This document shows positions 26,921 through 36,139 of a stretch of DNA of 64,000 bases, one piece after another. Origin of the DNA: Vicingaceae bacterium (GTDB taxonomy: Bacteria > Bacteroidota > Bacteroidia > Flavobacteriales_E > Vicingaceae); contig JAGYIE010000003.1 in NCBI GenBank assembly GCA_018402765.1, forward strand, positions 186,001 to 250,000. The letters run 5' to 3'. The position numbers and the translations under genes were made by a program. Within the stretch, counting starts at the first letter, position 1. Every line of letters begins with the position of its first letter. The notes beneath the pieces are model-generated. The model did not search any database. It was not told the origin of the DNA and saw only the letters and a program-made list of their open reading frames with translations.

Positions 26921-27375
26921 ACTACTGTTGTCCGATTAAAATCTTTAAGTTTTTAAGCTTAAAGATTTGATATAATTTACTCCTATTCTTTTGATAAGAA
27001 AATTGATTGCCATAGTACTAGGGCTTTCATTTTTGTATTTTTCATTTTAACTCTATTTTTTTAGTGAACGGAACGGCCTTGAAAAATCTTTAAGAATTTC
27101 GAATTTAGGCCTTAGAAAGTTTGACTAGCTCCGAAGAATTGAGGAGATCCGTTAAACGTCTTAGGGGTAAAGAGTAATTTGAAGAAGAAATTTCACAGCC
27201 TTGAATTTCCTGCCTGCGGCAAGGCAGGTTGGTTCATTTTGGACCCTGTCCGCCATCTGGAGGAAAGACAAAAGAACATTAAAGAAATATTCATTTTCCA
27301 AGAAACTAATTCAAGGGACAATCTTCAAATAATCATTGGTGTATTTAAAGCATTTTTTTATCGGACAATAGTAAT
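26921..27375. mobile_element. 455-bp non-autonomous element with terminal inverted repeats (MITE-like)
   Basis: The two ends are imperfect inverted repeats of 21 bases, at 26921-26941 and 27355-27375. They differ at three positions and share the core TTGTCCGAT. Inside there is no credible gene: the only longer open frame (27179-27406) starts with TTG, is Lys/Phe-rich and runs out through the right end. Just inside the left end is an 11-bp palindrome (AAATCTTTAAG ... CTTAAAGATTT). The middle holds two REP-like palindromes. No target-site duplication can be seen. It is most likely a transposon remnant or MITE mobilised by a transposase elsewhere. Confidence 0.55.
27209..27264. repeat. Two REP-like palindromes inside the element
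   Basis: CCTGCCT...AGGCAGG (27209-27228) and TCCGCCA-TC-TGGAGGA (27249-27264, one mismatch) lie 20 bases apart. They are much richer in GC than the surroundings and resemble the CCTGCC / TCCGCC palindromes scattered in Bacteroidota genomes. Confidence 0.5.
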
Positions 27376-27382
27376 AATACAT

Positions 27383-27426
27383 ACAAAAAACGCCCTTCGA
27401 TTCTAAAATCGAAGGGCGTTTTTTGT
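27383..27426. terminator. Bidirectional terminator downstream of gap
   Basis: A perfect 20-bp stem (27383-27402 with 27107-type complement at 27407-27426) with CTAA loop, GC-rich in the middle (CGCCCTTCGAT) and bounded by A and T runs. It lies 15 bases after the gap stop on the minus strand. Confidence 0.9.
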
Positions 27427-27441
27427 ATTCCTAAAGATCTA

Positions 27442-28914
27442 CTAATAGTAAATCAATCTTCTAACTTTAGAAACGTGTTTCGCTAAACGAATTACTTGCT
27501 TGGTATAGCCAAACTCATTATCATACCATACATAAAGAACCACGTTCTTTTTGTCAGGAGATACAATAGTTGCAGGACTATCGAATACTGAGCAACAAGA
27601 GTTACCAACAATATCAGAAGAAACCAATTCAGGATCTACTGAGTAGTAAATTTGGTTCACCAAGTTACCTTCCAGTGCCGCATTTCTCATTACTTCATTT
27701 ACTTCTTCGAAAGAAGTTGCTGTTTTCAATGAGAGATTCATAATCGCTAATGAACCGTTAGGTGTAGGAACACGCACTGCATTTGCAGTCAATTTATCTT
27801 GTAGCTGAGGTAATACTTTAGTTACCGCTTTTCCTGCACCAGTCTCTGTAATTACCATGTTAATGGCTGCCGAACGACCTCTACGAGTACTGCTGTGCAT
27901 GTTGTCCAATAAGTTTTGGTCATTAGTATAAGCATGTACCGTTTCGATGTGTCCTTTTTCAATTTTGAACTTGTCTTCAATTACTTTAAGAACAGGAACA
28001 ATAGCATTTGTCGTACAAGAAGCCGCTGAGAAGATATTCTCTTTTTCAATATCCGTCTCTCCTTGATTAACACCATAAACGATGTTTGGAATCTCTTTTC
28101 CTGGAGCAGTTAATATCACACGTTCAACACCTTTTGATTTCAAGTGACGACTTAAAGCTGTTCGATCTTTGAATACACCTGTGTTGTCTATTACTAAAGC
28201 ATTATTGATTCCAAAAGCAGTGTAATCAATCTCATCGGGATTGTTTGCATTGATCATTTGAATCACTTGACCATTTACAGTCATTGTGCGTTCAGCAGTG
28301 TCAACTTCTACAATACCTTGGAAAGCTCCGTGTACTGAGTCATTTCTCAATAAGGCAGCTCTTTTCTCTAATGCTACTTCATTGTCACCTCTTGTAACAA
28401 TTGCTCTTAATCTCAACTGCTGACCTTTCCCAGCTTGTTTGATCAACTCTCTAGCTGCGATTCTTCCAATTCGACCAAACCCATAAAGGATTACGTCTCT
28501 TGGTGCTAAGTGGCTTTTTTCTTGACCAATCATAGCCTCTAGTTTGTTGGATAGAAAATCTGCCTTGGTTGCAAAGTTTTCTTCCTCTAAGGTCCACTCA
28601 CTAGCTAATTTACCAATGTCAATTTTTGACGGAGCAAGGTCTAATTTTAATAATTCCTGCGCCAATTCATTGGTCTCGTAAATGCTTACAGGACGATTGG
28701 TAAAGTTTTGTGTAGTGTTGTGAAGCTTTAAAACTTCTGAAACACTTTCATCCACTAATGTGTGGCGAAAAAGGACTAATTCTACTGATTTGTTGTAAAG
28801 TAAACTTCCAATCGAGTTGATTAATTCTACAGCCTGCATCTTGTGGTCGATCCAATTGTTTAACTCGCTTTCAAATTCACTTGTAACCACAGGTTTTCTC
28901 ATTTCTGTGCTCAT
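27442..28914 (-). CDS. gap: Glyceraldehyde-3-phosphate dehydrogenase, long form
   Basis: The 490-residue protein has a ~135-residue N-terminal extension before a normal GAPDH domain. The NAD-binding GFGRIGR is at residues 145-151, the catalytic Cys in SAASCTTNAIVP, the following HAYTNDQNLLDN, and the C-terminal WYDNEFGYTKQ. It oxidises glyceraldehyde-3-phosphate in glycolysis or runs in reverse. The long form is common in Bacteroidota and other groups. The extension is helical and of unknown role. It starts 49 bases after the rpoD stop on the same strand, and could be co-transcribed. A strong terminator follows. Confidence 0.95.
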   Translation of the reverse strand: MSTEMRKPVVTSEFESELNNWIDHKMQAVELINSIGSLLYNKSVELVLFRHTLVDESVSEVLKLHNTTQNFTNRPVSIYETNELAQELLKLDLAPSKIDIGKLASEWTLEEENFATKADFLSNKLEAMIGQEKSHLAPRDVILYGFGRIGRIAARELIKQAGKGQQLRLRAIVTRGDNEVALEKRAALLRNDSVHGAFQGIVEVDTAERTMTVNGQVIQMINANNPDEIDYTAFGINNALVIDNTGVFKDRTALSRHLKSKGVERVILTAPGKEIPNIVYGVNQGETDIEKENIFSAASCTTNAIVPVLKVIEDKFKIEKGHIETVHAYTNDQNLLDNMHSSTRRGRSAAINMVITETGAGKAVTKVLPQLQDKLTANAVRVPTPNGSLAIMNLSLKTATSFEEVNEVMRNAALEGNLVNQIYYSVDPELVSSDIVGNSCCSVFDSPATIVSPDKKNVVLYVWYDNEFGYTKQVIRLAKHVSKVRRLIYY

Positions 28915-28963
28915 AATATATCTATTAGATTTGTATATGTGAAAAAAAATAATTGCATTTCAA

Positions 28964-29827
28964 TTAACCCAAATAGTCTTTTAATAAGTTACTTCTGGAG
29001 GTATGCTTCAATTTATTGATTGCTTTTTCTTTGATTTGTCTTACACGTTCTCGAGTCAATTCATATCGCTCACCGATTTCTTCTAATGATAGGCAGTTCT
29101 TGCAATTGATACCGTAAAATAATTTTAATATCTCTCGCTCTCTGGCAGTTAGGGTTGCTAAGCTTCGCTCTACTTCTGCACAAAGCGATTCGTTCATTAA
29201 TAAGTTATCTGAACTCAAACAGTCCAAATCTTGCAACACATCTAACAGTGTTCCATCTTCGCCTTCGCTAAATGGAGCATCGACAGATACACTTCTGCCT
29301 GAAACTTTCATGGATTCATGAATTTTATCTTCAGTCAATTCTAATACCTCTGCTATTTCATTCGCCGTTGGTTCTCGTTCATATTCTTGTTCTAGTTGAG
29401 AGAAGGCTTTTCTTATTTTATTGATAGACCCTACTTGGTTAAGGGGTAATCGTACCATTCTAGATTGATCCGCAATAGCTTGTAAGATTGACTGTCGGAT
29501 CCACCAAACAGCGTAGGAAATAAACTTAAAACCGCGGGTTTCGTCAAATTTCTGTGCTGCTTTAATCAGTCCTAAATTTCCTTCATTAATTAAGTCAGGA
29601 AGCGTTAATCCTTGATTTTGATATTGTTTAGAAACAGAAACTACAAAACGTAAATTTGCCATTACCAATTTGTCCAAAGCAATTTGATCTCCTTCTCTAA
29701 TTCTAACAGCTAGCTCTACTTCTTCTTCGGCTGTAATAAGACCTTCTTTGGAGATGTCCTGGAGATATTTCTCAAGAGAAGCACTTTCTCTATTGGTAAT
29801 CGACTTGGTGATCTTAAGTTGACGCAT
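28964..29827 (-). CDS. rpoD: Primary RNA polymerase sigma factor (RpoD/SigA, short Bacteroidota form)
   Basis: The 287-residue protein has sigma-70 regions 1.2 to 4.2: [71 protein letters not shown] (region 2.3-2.4), VRLPLNQVG, a region 3, and [20 protein letters not shown] (4.2). Region 1.1 is missing, as is usual for the Bacteroidota housekeeping sigma factor that recognises TTTG/TAnnTTTG promoters. A -7 box (TACATTTG) is 35 bases upstream. The gap gene follows. Confidence 0.95.
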   Translation of the reverse strand: MRQLKITKSITNRESASLEKYLQDISKEGLITAEEEVELAVRIREGDQIALDKLVMANLRFVVSVSKQYQNQGLTLPDLINEGNLGLIKAAQKFDETRGFKFISYAVWWIRQSILQAIADQSRMVRLPLNQVGSINKIRKAFSQLEQEYEREPTANEIAEVLELTEDKIHESMKVSGRSVSVDAPFSEGEDGTLLDVLQDLDCLSSDNLLMNESLCAEVERSLATLTAREREILKLFYGINCKNCLSLEEIGERYELTRERVRQIKEKAINKLKHTSRSNLLKDYLG

Positions 29828-29862
29828 CTAAAAAGTTTGAATTAGCCTTTGTTAAGGGGATG

Positions 29863-29870
29863 CAAATGTA
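29863..29870 (-). promoter_or_regulatory. -7 promoter box of rpoD
   Basis: On the minus strand TACATTTG (29870-29863) matches TAnnTTTG, 35 bases before the ATG at 29827. Confidence 0.45.
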
Positions 29871-30203
29871 CCTTTTTTCCTTAGATTAACTGAATGTTAT
29901 GGAGCAATACTTTTATTGAATCAATATGTCAATCAATATATCTATACAACAATATTACGACGAATCAATCCGCCTGCCGGTGTGCAGGAAAATAAATGTG
30001 GCAATGTTTATTTGCTTCGTAATCTTTAAGAATTAACCTGTATGCTTAAGATTAGCTGAAAATATTGAATTATGAAAAAATAATATATGGAAGATAAATT
30101 CGAAGGAGAGGCATGGATATAAAAATATAATTGTAGGAAATACAGTTAAATGAATGCTTAGAACTATTAAGGTTGGGATATTTTACCTTAGTTGGCCGGA
30201 AAG
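29871..30203. other. Gene-free spacer between rpoD and degP with one REP-like palindrome
   Basis: Every frame is closed quickly by stops and no RNA gene is recognised. The only structure is CCTGC-CGGTGT-GCAGG (29973-29988), a GC-rich palindrome like those at 27209. The rest is AT-rich. Confidence 0.5.
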
Positions 30204-30207
30204 TAAC

Positions 30208-30234
30208 AAAAAAAGGCGGGAATACTCCCGCCTT
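30208..30234 (-). terminator. Terminator after degP
   Basis: On the minus strand AAGGCGGGA (30234-30226) pairs with TCCCGCCTT (30221-30213) around a four-base loop, followed by seven T. It lies 25 bases after the degP stop. Confidence 0.9.
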
Positions 30235-30259
30235 CAATCAAAACTAATCAATCATCAAT

Positions 30260-31723
30260 CTATAAACCTAATCCGTAATATGCGCGCTGTCCATCAGGAT
30301 AAATTCCTTCTAATAACACACCTCCTGATTTTCCTTCAATAATAGTGGTGAACTCATCTGCACTATTGATTGGCTCGTTATCTACTTTTAGAATAATAAA
30401 GCCATTATTCATACCTGTACTTTTCATTTTTCCAGGAAGCAATTCTTGAACTTTTACTCCATAATCGATTTCTAGCTTTTTCATTTCCTCTTTTTCAACT
30501 TCAGCTAATCGAACACCTAACATTCTAAGAATTTCTTTTTCTTCTTTTTTGAGAATAGCTGTGTTTCCGTCTATATTTTTAAGGGTAACTTCTTTAGTTA
30601 AAAATTCTCCATCTCGCTCAACCGTTACATTTACGATATCACCTGGACGTTTTTGACCTAATTTCTCCTGTAGTTGAGGTACATTTTTTACTGAGACGTT
30701 ATCGATTTTCTTAATTATATCTCCCTCTTTTAGTCCTGCTTTTTTAGCAGATCCACCATCGGTAATTCCTGAAATATAGACTCCATTTAAGTCAGTCAAC
30801 TCTTTTTCTTTAGCTAATGCTTCATCGATATTACGAATATTAATACCGATAAATGCACGTTGAACGGATCCATATTCTTTAAGATCTTCCACTACTTTCT
30901 TCACCAGATTTGACGGTATCGCAAATGAATAGCCTGCATATGAACCTGTGTTTGATTTTATAGCCGCATTAATTCCTACTAGCTCTCCTTTTGTATTTAC
31001 TAATGCTCCTCCACTGTTTCCGGGGTTTACAGCTGCATCAGTTTGTATAAATGATTCTATTGACGAAGCTCCCGTATATGGATCATTTCCCAAAATATTT
31101 ATATCTCTTGCTTTAGCTGATATAATTCCTGCTGTTACCGTTGAGGTTAAGTTAAATGGATTTCCAACAGCCAATACCCATTCGCCTATTCTTGTAGCAT
31201 CAGAGTTTGCAAAGACTACAGCAGGTAATTCCGAAGCATCAATTTTCAACAAAGCTAAATCAGTGGTTGGATCTAAACCAATTACTTTCGCCTCATACGT
31301 TTTGCTATCGTTTAGTGTAATGTTTATTTTTTCAGAATGCTCCACTACGTGGTTGTTGGTCACAATGTATCCATCAGGAGAAATTATCACTCCTGAACCT
31401 GCACCTTTAATTGGCTGAGAATACTTGCGCTCAATGTTCCCATTTCCATAAAATAATTCTCTAAATGGATCAAAACCGTATTGTGTTAACTCTCTTGTTC
31501 CTTCTGTTTTTACATGAACTACAGCATTAACGGTCATCTCGGCTGCAGTTACATAATCTGCTCCTACTTCAGGAGATCCTGAAATAAGGTTTACCATTTT
31601 GGTCGGGATACTTTCTTCAGCTATCACACTTTTGTTATTGTTACTTTCAAAAATCTTATAAATGCCTACAGAGGTTATACCTCCCGCAAGCGCAGCGATA
31701 AAAACTAATCCTATTTTTTTCAT
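30260..31723 (-). CDS. degP: Periplasmic serine protease/chaperone DegP/HtrA
   Basis: The 487-residue protein has an N-terminal signal/anchor (KIGLVFIAALAGGITSVGIY), a trypsin-like domain with the triad H125 (TNNHVVEHS), D155 (TTDLALLKID) and S237 (NPGNSGGAL), and two PDZ domains (~275-375 and ~400-487). The first PDZ has GSAKKAGLKEGDIIKKID. It degrades or refolds damaged envelope proteins. It is divergent from dapF, with -7 boxes for both genes in the shared gap. Confidence 0.95.
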   Translation of the reverse strand: MKKIGLVFIAALAGGITSVGIYKIFESNNNKSVIAEESIPTKMVNLISGSPEVGADYVTAAEMTVNAVVHVKTEGTRELTQYGFDPFRELFYGNGNIERKYSQPIKGAGSGVIISPDGYIVTNNHVVEHSEKINITLNDSKTYEAKVIGLDPTTDLALLKIDASELPAVVFANSDATRIGEWVLAVGNPFNLTSTVTAGIISAKARDINILGNDPYTGASSIESFIQTDAAVNPGNSGGALVNTKGELVGINAAIKSNTGSYAGYSFAIPSNLVKKVVEDLKEYGSVQRAFIGINIRNIDEALAKEKELTDLNGVYISGITDGGSAKKAGLKEGDIIKKIDNVSVKNVPQLQEKLGQKRPGDIVNVTVERDGEFLTKEVTLKNIDGNTAILKKEEKEILRMLGVRLAEVEKEEMKKLEIDYGVKVQELLPGKMKSTGMNNGFIILKVDNEPINSADEFTTIIEGKSGGVLLEGIYPDGQRAYYGLGL

Positions 31724-31752
31724 CTATTTGTATTTTTTGAATTGAATAATAA

Positions 31753-31760
31753 CAAAATTA
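31753..31760 (-). promoter_or_regulatory. -7 promoter box of degP
   Basis: On the minus strand TAATTTTG (31760-31753) matches TAnnTTTG, 29 bases before the ATG at 31723. Confidence 0.45.
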
Positions 31761-31801
31761 ACGCTGTAAGTGCATTTAAATTAGATGGATGCAGTTAAAA
31801 A

Positions 31802-31832
31802 TTGTTAACCCTTAAATAAGTGATTACCTTTG
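31802..31832 (+). promoter_or_regulatory. Promoter of dapF
   Basis: TTG (31802-31804) is followed after 20 bases by TACCTTTG (31825-31832), both matching the Bacteroidota consensus. The ATG at 31864 is 31 bases further on. Confidence 0.6.
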
Positions 31833-31863
31833 TAGTTGATTTAAACGATCAGTATAAAACTTT

Positions 31864-32643
31864 ATGAAAATAGACTTTTTTAAATATCAAGGTACTGGGA
31901 ATGACTTCATCATGATTGATGATCGGAAAAGTGAAGTTCGGTTTACTATTAATGACATACAGAAGTTATGTGATCGGCGTTTTGGTATCGGAGCAGATGG
32001 AGTAATTCTGCTTAGAAATCATCCTGAGGTAGCTTTTGAAATGGTATATTATAATTCTGATGGTAGTCAGAGCTTTTGCGGAAATGGAAGCCGATGTTCA
32101 TTGGCATTTGCTAAACGCTTAGGGATTTTTGAAAACGAAGCTGACTTTGTAGCTATCGATGGGAAGCATCTAGGCAAATCGGAAAATGGAATTTATGCAA
32201 CTAAAATGGGTGATGTGTCAACTGTGGAAATAGGAGACGGATATTATTTTATACATACGGGTTCTCCACATTACATGATTTGGAAAAGTGATTTAGATCA
32301 GTTGAATGTAGTCAAAGAAGCTAGAGAGATACGCTATAACGACCGCTTTAAGGCTGAAGGAACCAATGTGAATTTTGTGCAAGATTTAGCAAATAATCAA
32401 TTAAGAGTTAGGACCTACGAAAGAGGAGTGGAGGGAGAAACCCAATCCTGTGGCACTGGAGTTACTGCAGTCGCTATTGCCAATGCAGTAAAGAAAAATA
32501 GTATGGCAACTGAAACTCAATTGCAAGTAGAGGGCGGAAGTCTTCAAATTACATTTGAAAGAAATGGAAATGCCTTTACGAATATTTGGTTAATTGGACC
32601 TGCAGAACTAGTTTTTGAAGGAGTAATCAATTGGCCTTTATAG
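31864..32643 (+). CDS. dapF: Diaminopimelate epimerase
   Basis: The 259-residue protein has FFKYQGTGNDFIMID at the start, the first catalytic Cys in FCGNGSRCSLAFA (~residues 74-86) and the second in TQSCGTGVTAVA, along with ERGVEGET. It interconverts LL- and meso-diaminopimelate, feeding lysine synthesis and the peptidoglycan of this group. No other dap gene is adjacent. guaA follows after 68 bases with its own promoter box. Confidence 0.95.
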   Translation: MKIDFFKYQGTGNDFIMIDDRKSEVRFTINDIQKLCDRRFGIGADGVILLRNHPEVAFEMVYYNSDGSQSFCGNGSRCSLAFAKRLGIFENEADFVAIDGKHLGKSENGIYATKMGDVSTVEIGDGYYFIHTGSPHYMIWKSDLDQLNVVKEAREIRYNDRFKAEGTNVNFVQDLANNQLRVRTYERGVEGETQSCGTGVTAVAIANAVKKNSMATETQLQVEGGSLQITFERNGNAFTNIWLIGPAELVFEGVINWPL

Positions 32644-32699
32644 ACAGATACACGTTAATAAGTCTTATAAAAAAGTAGCAATAGGCTACGCATATATTT

Positions 32700-32707
32700 T
32701 ATCTTTG
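32700..32707 (+). promoter_or_regulatory. -7 promoter box abutting the guaA start
   Basis: TATCTTTG matches TAnnTTTG and is followed by CCCG and then ATG at 32712. A small inverted repeat, GTAGC-AATAG-GCTAC (32675-32689), lies upstream. The spacing predicts transcription starting at the start codon. Confidence 0.5.
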
Positions 32708-32711
32708 CCCG

Positions 32712-34244
32712 ATGTTAGAAAAAATTATTATTGTCGATTTCGGCTCTCAATACACCCAGTTGATTGCTCGTAGAGTAAGAGAGTTGAATGTATATTGCGA
32801 AATTCACCCCTTCAATAGTACGCTGGGGTTGGATGAGAGTGTTAAAGCTGTAATCCTTTCAGGTAGCCCATTTTCTGTGCGCGACGAGAATGCTCCACAA
32901 ATAGATTTAAGTAATATAAAAGGTAAAATGCCTTTGTTAGGCGTTTGTTATGGTGCTCAATATATGGCGCAGCATTTTGGTGGTCAAGTTTTGCCATCAG
33001 AAACAAGAGAGTATGGTCGAGCGAATCTATCGTATGTAAGTCAGTCCAATTCATTTATGAAAGGGATTTCTGACAACAGCCAAGTGTGGATGTCACATGG
33101 AGATACGATTAAGCAAGTGGCTGATAATTTCGAAATTATCGCCTCTACAGAAGATGTTAAAGTTGCAGCTTACCACATCAAAGGAGAAGATACCTACGGA
33201 ATTCAATTTCACCCAGAAGTGTATCACTCAACAGAAGGACTAGAGTTGCTAAGAAACTTTATTGTTACGGTGGCTGGTTGTTCTCAAAACTGGACGGCTT
33301 CTTCTTTTGCAGAAACTACTGTTGCTGACTTAAAAGAAAAAATAGGGAATGATAAAGTCGTTCTTGGATTATCGGGAGGAGTTGATTCTTCTGTGGCTGC
33401 TATGCTATTGAAAGAAGCTATCGGTGATAATTTATATTGCATCTTTGTTGATAATGGGTTGCTTAGAAAGAATGAGTTTGAGCAAGTGTTAGAACAATAC
33501 AAAGATTTGGGACTAAACATAAAAGGAGTAGATGCAAAATCTAGATTTTATGAGGCATTAGCAGGAGAGTCTGATCCAGAGAAAAAAAGAAAAGCTATTG
33601 GGCGTGTATTTATAGAAGTATTTGATGATGAGGCCAACGAGCTGACCGATATCTCTTGGTTAGCGCAAGGAACTATCTATCCTGACGTAATTGAGTCGGT
33701 TTCGGCTACTGGAGGTCCTTCTGCAACTATTAAGAGTCACCATAATGTAGGTGGTTTGCCTGACTTTATGAAATTGAAAATTGTTGAGCCTTTGCGGTTA
33801 CTTTTTAAAGATGAAGTACGTCGAGTTGGAAAGGCATTAGGTTTGCCTGATAACTTGTTGGGTCGTCATCCCTTTCCAGGGCCGGGGTTGGCAATTCGTA
33901 TTTTGGGAGATATTACACCAGAAAAGGTACGCCTTTTGCAAGAAGCAGATGCAGTATTCATTGATGGATTGAAAAAAGCAGGACTTTACGACAGTGTTTG
34001 GCAGGCAGGAGTTATTCTACTACCTGTACAATCAGTAGGAGTAATGGGAGATGAGCGTACTTATGAAAATGCAGTAGCATTGCGTGCAGTAGAATCTACT
34101 GATGGAATGACAGCTGATTGGGTGCACTTGCCATATGAGTTTTTAGCAAAAACATCGAATGAGATTATTAACAAAGTAAAAGGGGTTAACAGAGTTGTTT
34201 ATGATATTAGCTCTAAGCCACCTGCAACGATAGAATGGGAATAA
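32712..34244 (+). CDS. guaA: GMP synthase (glutamine-hydrolysing)
   Basis: The 510-residue protein has an N-terminal class-I glutamine amidotransferase ([18 protein letters not shown]; catalytic Cys79 in LLGVCYG; His/Glu in FHPEVYHS), then the ATP-pyrophosphatase P-loop [17 protein letters not shown], and the C-terminal dimerisation domain ending in [11 protein letters not shown]. It converts XMP to GMP. The start is secure because the first Met precedes the conserved block as in homologues. The next gene's start lies two bases past the stop. Confidence 0.97.
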   Translation: MLEKIIIVDFGSQYTQLIARRVRELNVYCEIHPFNSTLGLDESVKAVILSGSPFSVRDENAPQIDLSNIKGKMPLLGVCYGAQYMAQHFGGQVLPSETREYGRANLSYVSQSNSFMKGISDNSQVWMSHGDTIKQVADNFEIIASTEDVKVAAYHIKGEDTYGIQFHPEVYHSTEGLELLRNFIVTVAGCSQNWTASSFAETTVADLKEKIGNDKVVLGLSGGVDSSVAAMLLKEAIGDNLYCIFVDNGLLRKNEFEQVLEQYKDLGLNIKGVDAKSRFYEALAGESDPEKKRKAIGRVFIEVFDDEANELTDISWLAQGTIYPDVIESVSATGGPSATIKSHHNVGGLPDFMKLKIVEPLRLLFKDEVRRVGKALGLPDNLLGRHPFPGPGLAIRILGDITPEKVRLLQEADAVFIDGLKKAGLYDSVWQAGVILLPVQSVGVMGDERTYENAVALRAVESTDGMTADWVHLPYEFLAKTSNEIINKVKGVNRVVYDISSKPPATIEWE

Positions 34245-34246
34245 CC

Positions 34247-36085
34247 ATGGAATTAAGAAAAAAGATTGCTTTCATTTTCTTGTTGGGAATGCTGATCGCA
34301 CTGCCAAATGTACTCTCTGCTCAAGATGGCGCGCCCAACTTGGAGATTCATAAAGTAAATGGAAAGGAGTATTACATTCATACCATTGAGGCCGGGAATA
34401 CCCTATATGCAGTTTCAAGAATGTACGCTATTCCCATTAAAGAATTGCTTAAAGCAAATCCTAGTGCGGCAAGTGGTTACGCTATAGGTGATCGAATTAT
34501 GATTCCGTTAAAAGAGGTAAAGCGAAAGGATTTTACCCAATCGGTGGAAGTAGATGGCAACTATTTGATCCATAAAGTAGAGAAGAAAAACACACTCTAT
34601 GCGATCAGTAAAGAGTATGATGTTGATCAGAAAGATATAATTGCAGAAAACCCTGAAGTAGCTAACGAAGGCTTAAAAGAGGGAATGGAAATACGAATTC
34701 CTGTTGCCAAAATAAAAAAGTCAGAAGAAAAACAGCTGTATCAGCCTGCTCAAGAGAGTAAATGGATGACACATACTGTTCAGCCTAAAGAAACAGTCTA
34801 CTCATTGTCAAAAAAGTATGAGGTTTCAATTGATTCGATATTGGCAGTAAATAACGGGTTAGTTGGAGGATTGCGCATAGGTGAAGACATCAATATTCCG
34901 CTGTTTAAGAAGCCTTCTATGGTGACCAAGTTGGATACACCAATGGTGATTACTGCTCATTTTGATAGCAATGCAATCAAACCTGCATATCGGGTAGCGG
35001 TATTGCTTCCTTTTTTCTTAGAGCAGAATAAAGAGGCTTTAGCTTTGGAGACCGTAAAAGCTTCCGATTTATATGGGATGTCATCTTACGCAATTGAATT
35101 TTATGAAGGCGTATTGGTTGCACTTGATTCATTAAAAAAAGATGGCTTATCTATTCAAATGAGTGTATTTGATACCGGAAACGACACAGCAAAGACAGCA
35201 GCTATTCTAAGAAAACCTGAGATGAAAACGATGGATTTAATCATTGGTCCATTGTATTATAAAAACTTTATTAAAGTAGCTGATTTTGCCAAAAAGCATG
35301 AGATCAATATTGTATCGCCTGTAAAGCAGAGTAATAAAATATTGTTAGGCAACGCTTACGTAAGTAAAGTAGCTACAAGCAGTCCTTTATTGGTAAAGCA
35401 ATTGGCTGATTATACATTTGATAATTGGAAGAAGGAAAACATCATTTTAATTAATCACGAAGGAGAAGAGGATGATGCAAGTATTCAAACTTTTGTGAAG
35501 AGCTACAAAGGGCTGATGCTAGCGAGTAAGGATTCAATGATGTATGCTGTGCCTACTGAACTAATTTATGGAGACAAATCATTTAGTAATTTGAAAAACA
35601 ACTTAAATGAGTTAAAGCAGAATATCATTTATGTACCTTCAGAAAATCAGTCTTTTATTACATCGTTGATGAATCAGCTATACGATATTCGAAATGAGTA
35701 TAACATAACCTTAGTTTTTGGGGATAACATCCAAAGCTATGATAACATTGAGATTGCCTATTTACATGAGTTGAATGTTCATGTATTGACTTCTGAATAT
35801 GTAGATCAAAACAGTGTGGCGGTAGCTAATTTCAAACAAAAGTTTTATGGAGTAAATAAGCACTTGCCAACTAAATACAGTTATTTAGGACACGATGTAG
35901 CCTATTTTTATTTGAGTTTGCTCAATGAGTTTGGAGTGAATTATGACGTAATGTTTTTAGGGTATAAGAAAGAATTGCTGATGCTCAATTTTGATTACTT
36001 TAAAACAGGTATTGAAAGCGGTTATGAAAACCACAGCGTGTTCTTATTAAAGTATGAAGATTACCAGTTGAAGAAAGTATTTTAG
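34247..36085 (+). CDS. Exported protein with three LysM repeats and a periplasmic-binding-like domain
   Basis: I place the start at ATG 34247 (MELRKKIAFIFLLG..., 612 aa), two bases after the guaA stop; an ATG at 34235 overlapping guaA is the alternative. After a signal peptide (ALPNVLSA|QDG) come LysM repeats at ~42-87, ~106-152 and ~174-219 (HTIEAGNTLYAVSRMY, HKVEKKNTLYAISKEY, HTVQPKETVYSLSKKY), then a type-1 periplasmic-binding fold from ~248 (YRVAVLLPFFLEQN ... MDLIIGPLYYKNF). The LysM part should hold it to peptidoglycan. The binding-like domain resembles LpoA/amino-acid receptor proteins. It is followed by a terminator. Confidence 0.85.
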   Translation: MELRKKIAFIFLLGMLIALPNVLSAQDGAPNLEIHKVNGKEYYIHTIEAGNTLYAVSRMYAIPIKELLKANPSAASGYAIGDRIMIPLKEVKRKDFTQSVEVDGNYLIHKVEKKNTLYAISKEYDVDQKDIIAENPEVANEGLKEGMEIRIPVAKIKKSEEKQLYQPAQESKWMTHTVQPKETVYSLSKKYEVSIDSILAVNNGLVGGLRIGEDINIPLFKKPSMVTKLDTPMVITAHFDSNAIKPAYRVAVLLPFFLEQNKEALALETVKASDLYGMSSYAIEFYEGVLVALDSLKKDGLSIQMSVFDTGNDTAKTAAILRKPEMKTMDLIIGPLYYKNFIKVADFAKKHEINIVSPVKQSNKILLGNAYVSKVATSSPLLVKQLADYTFDNWKKENIILINHEGEEDDASIQTFVKSYKGLMLASKDSMMYAVPTELIYGDKSFSNLKNNLNELKQNIIYVPSENQSFITSLMNQLYDIRNEYNITLVFGDNIQSYDNIEIAYLHELNVHVLTSEYVDQNSVAVANFKQKFYGVNKHLPTKYSYLGHDVAYFYLSLLNEFGVNYDVMFLGYKKELLMLNFDYFKTGIESGYENHSVFLLKYEDYQLKKVF

Positions 36086-36105
36086 AAACTGATCAATATT
36101 ATTAT

Positions 36106-36139
36106 AAAGCCATCTTTTTTAGAAAGGATGGCTTTTTTT
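36106..36139 (+). terminator. Terminator after the LysM gene
   Basis: AAAGCCATC pairs with GATGGCTTT (stem 36106-36118 with 36123-36135, one G-T pair), followed by T. It lies 21 bases after the stop codon. Confidence 0.85.

Noticed and set aside
27179-27406. 75-codon plus-strand open frame
   Set aside because: It starts with TTG, lies inside the inverted-repeat element, crosses its right end and the terminator stem, and has no domain.
30154-30342. 62-codon plus-strand open frame
   Set aside because: It runs through the degP terminator and into degP antisense.
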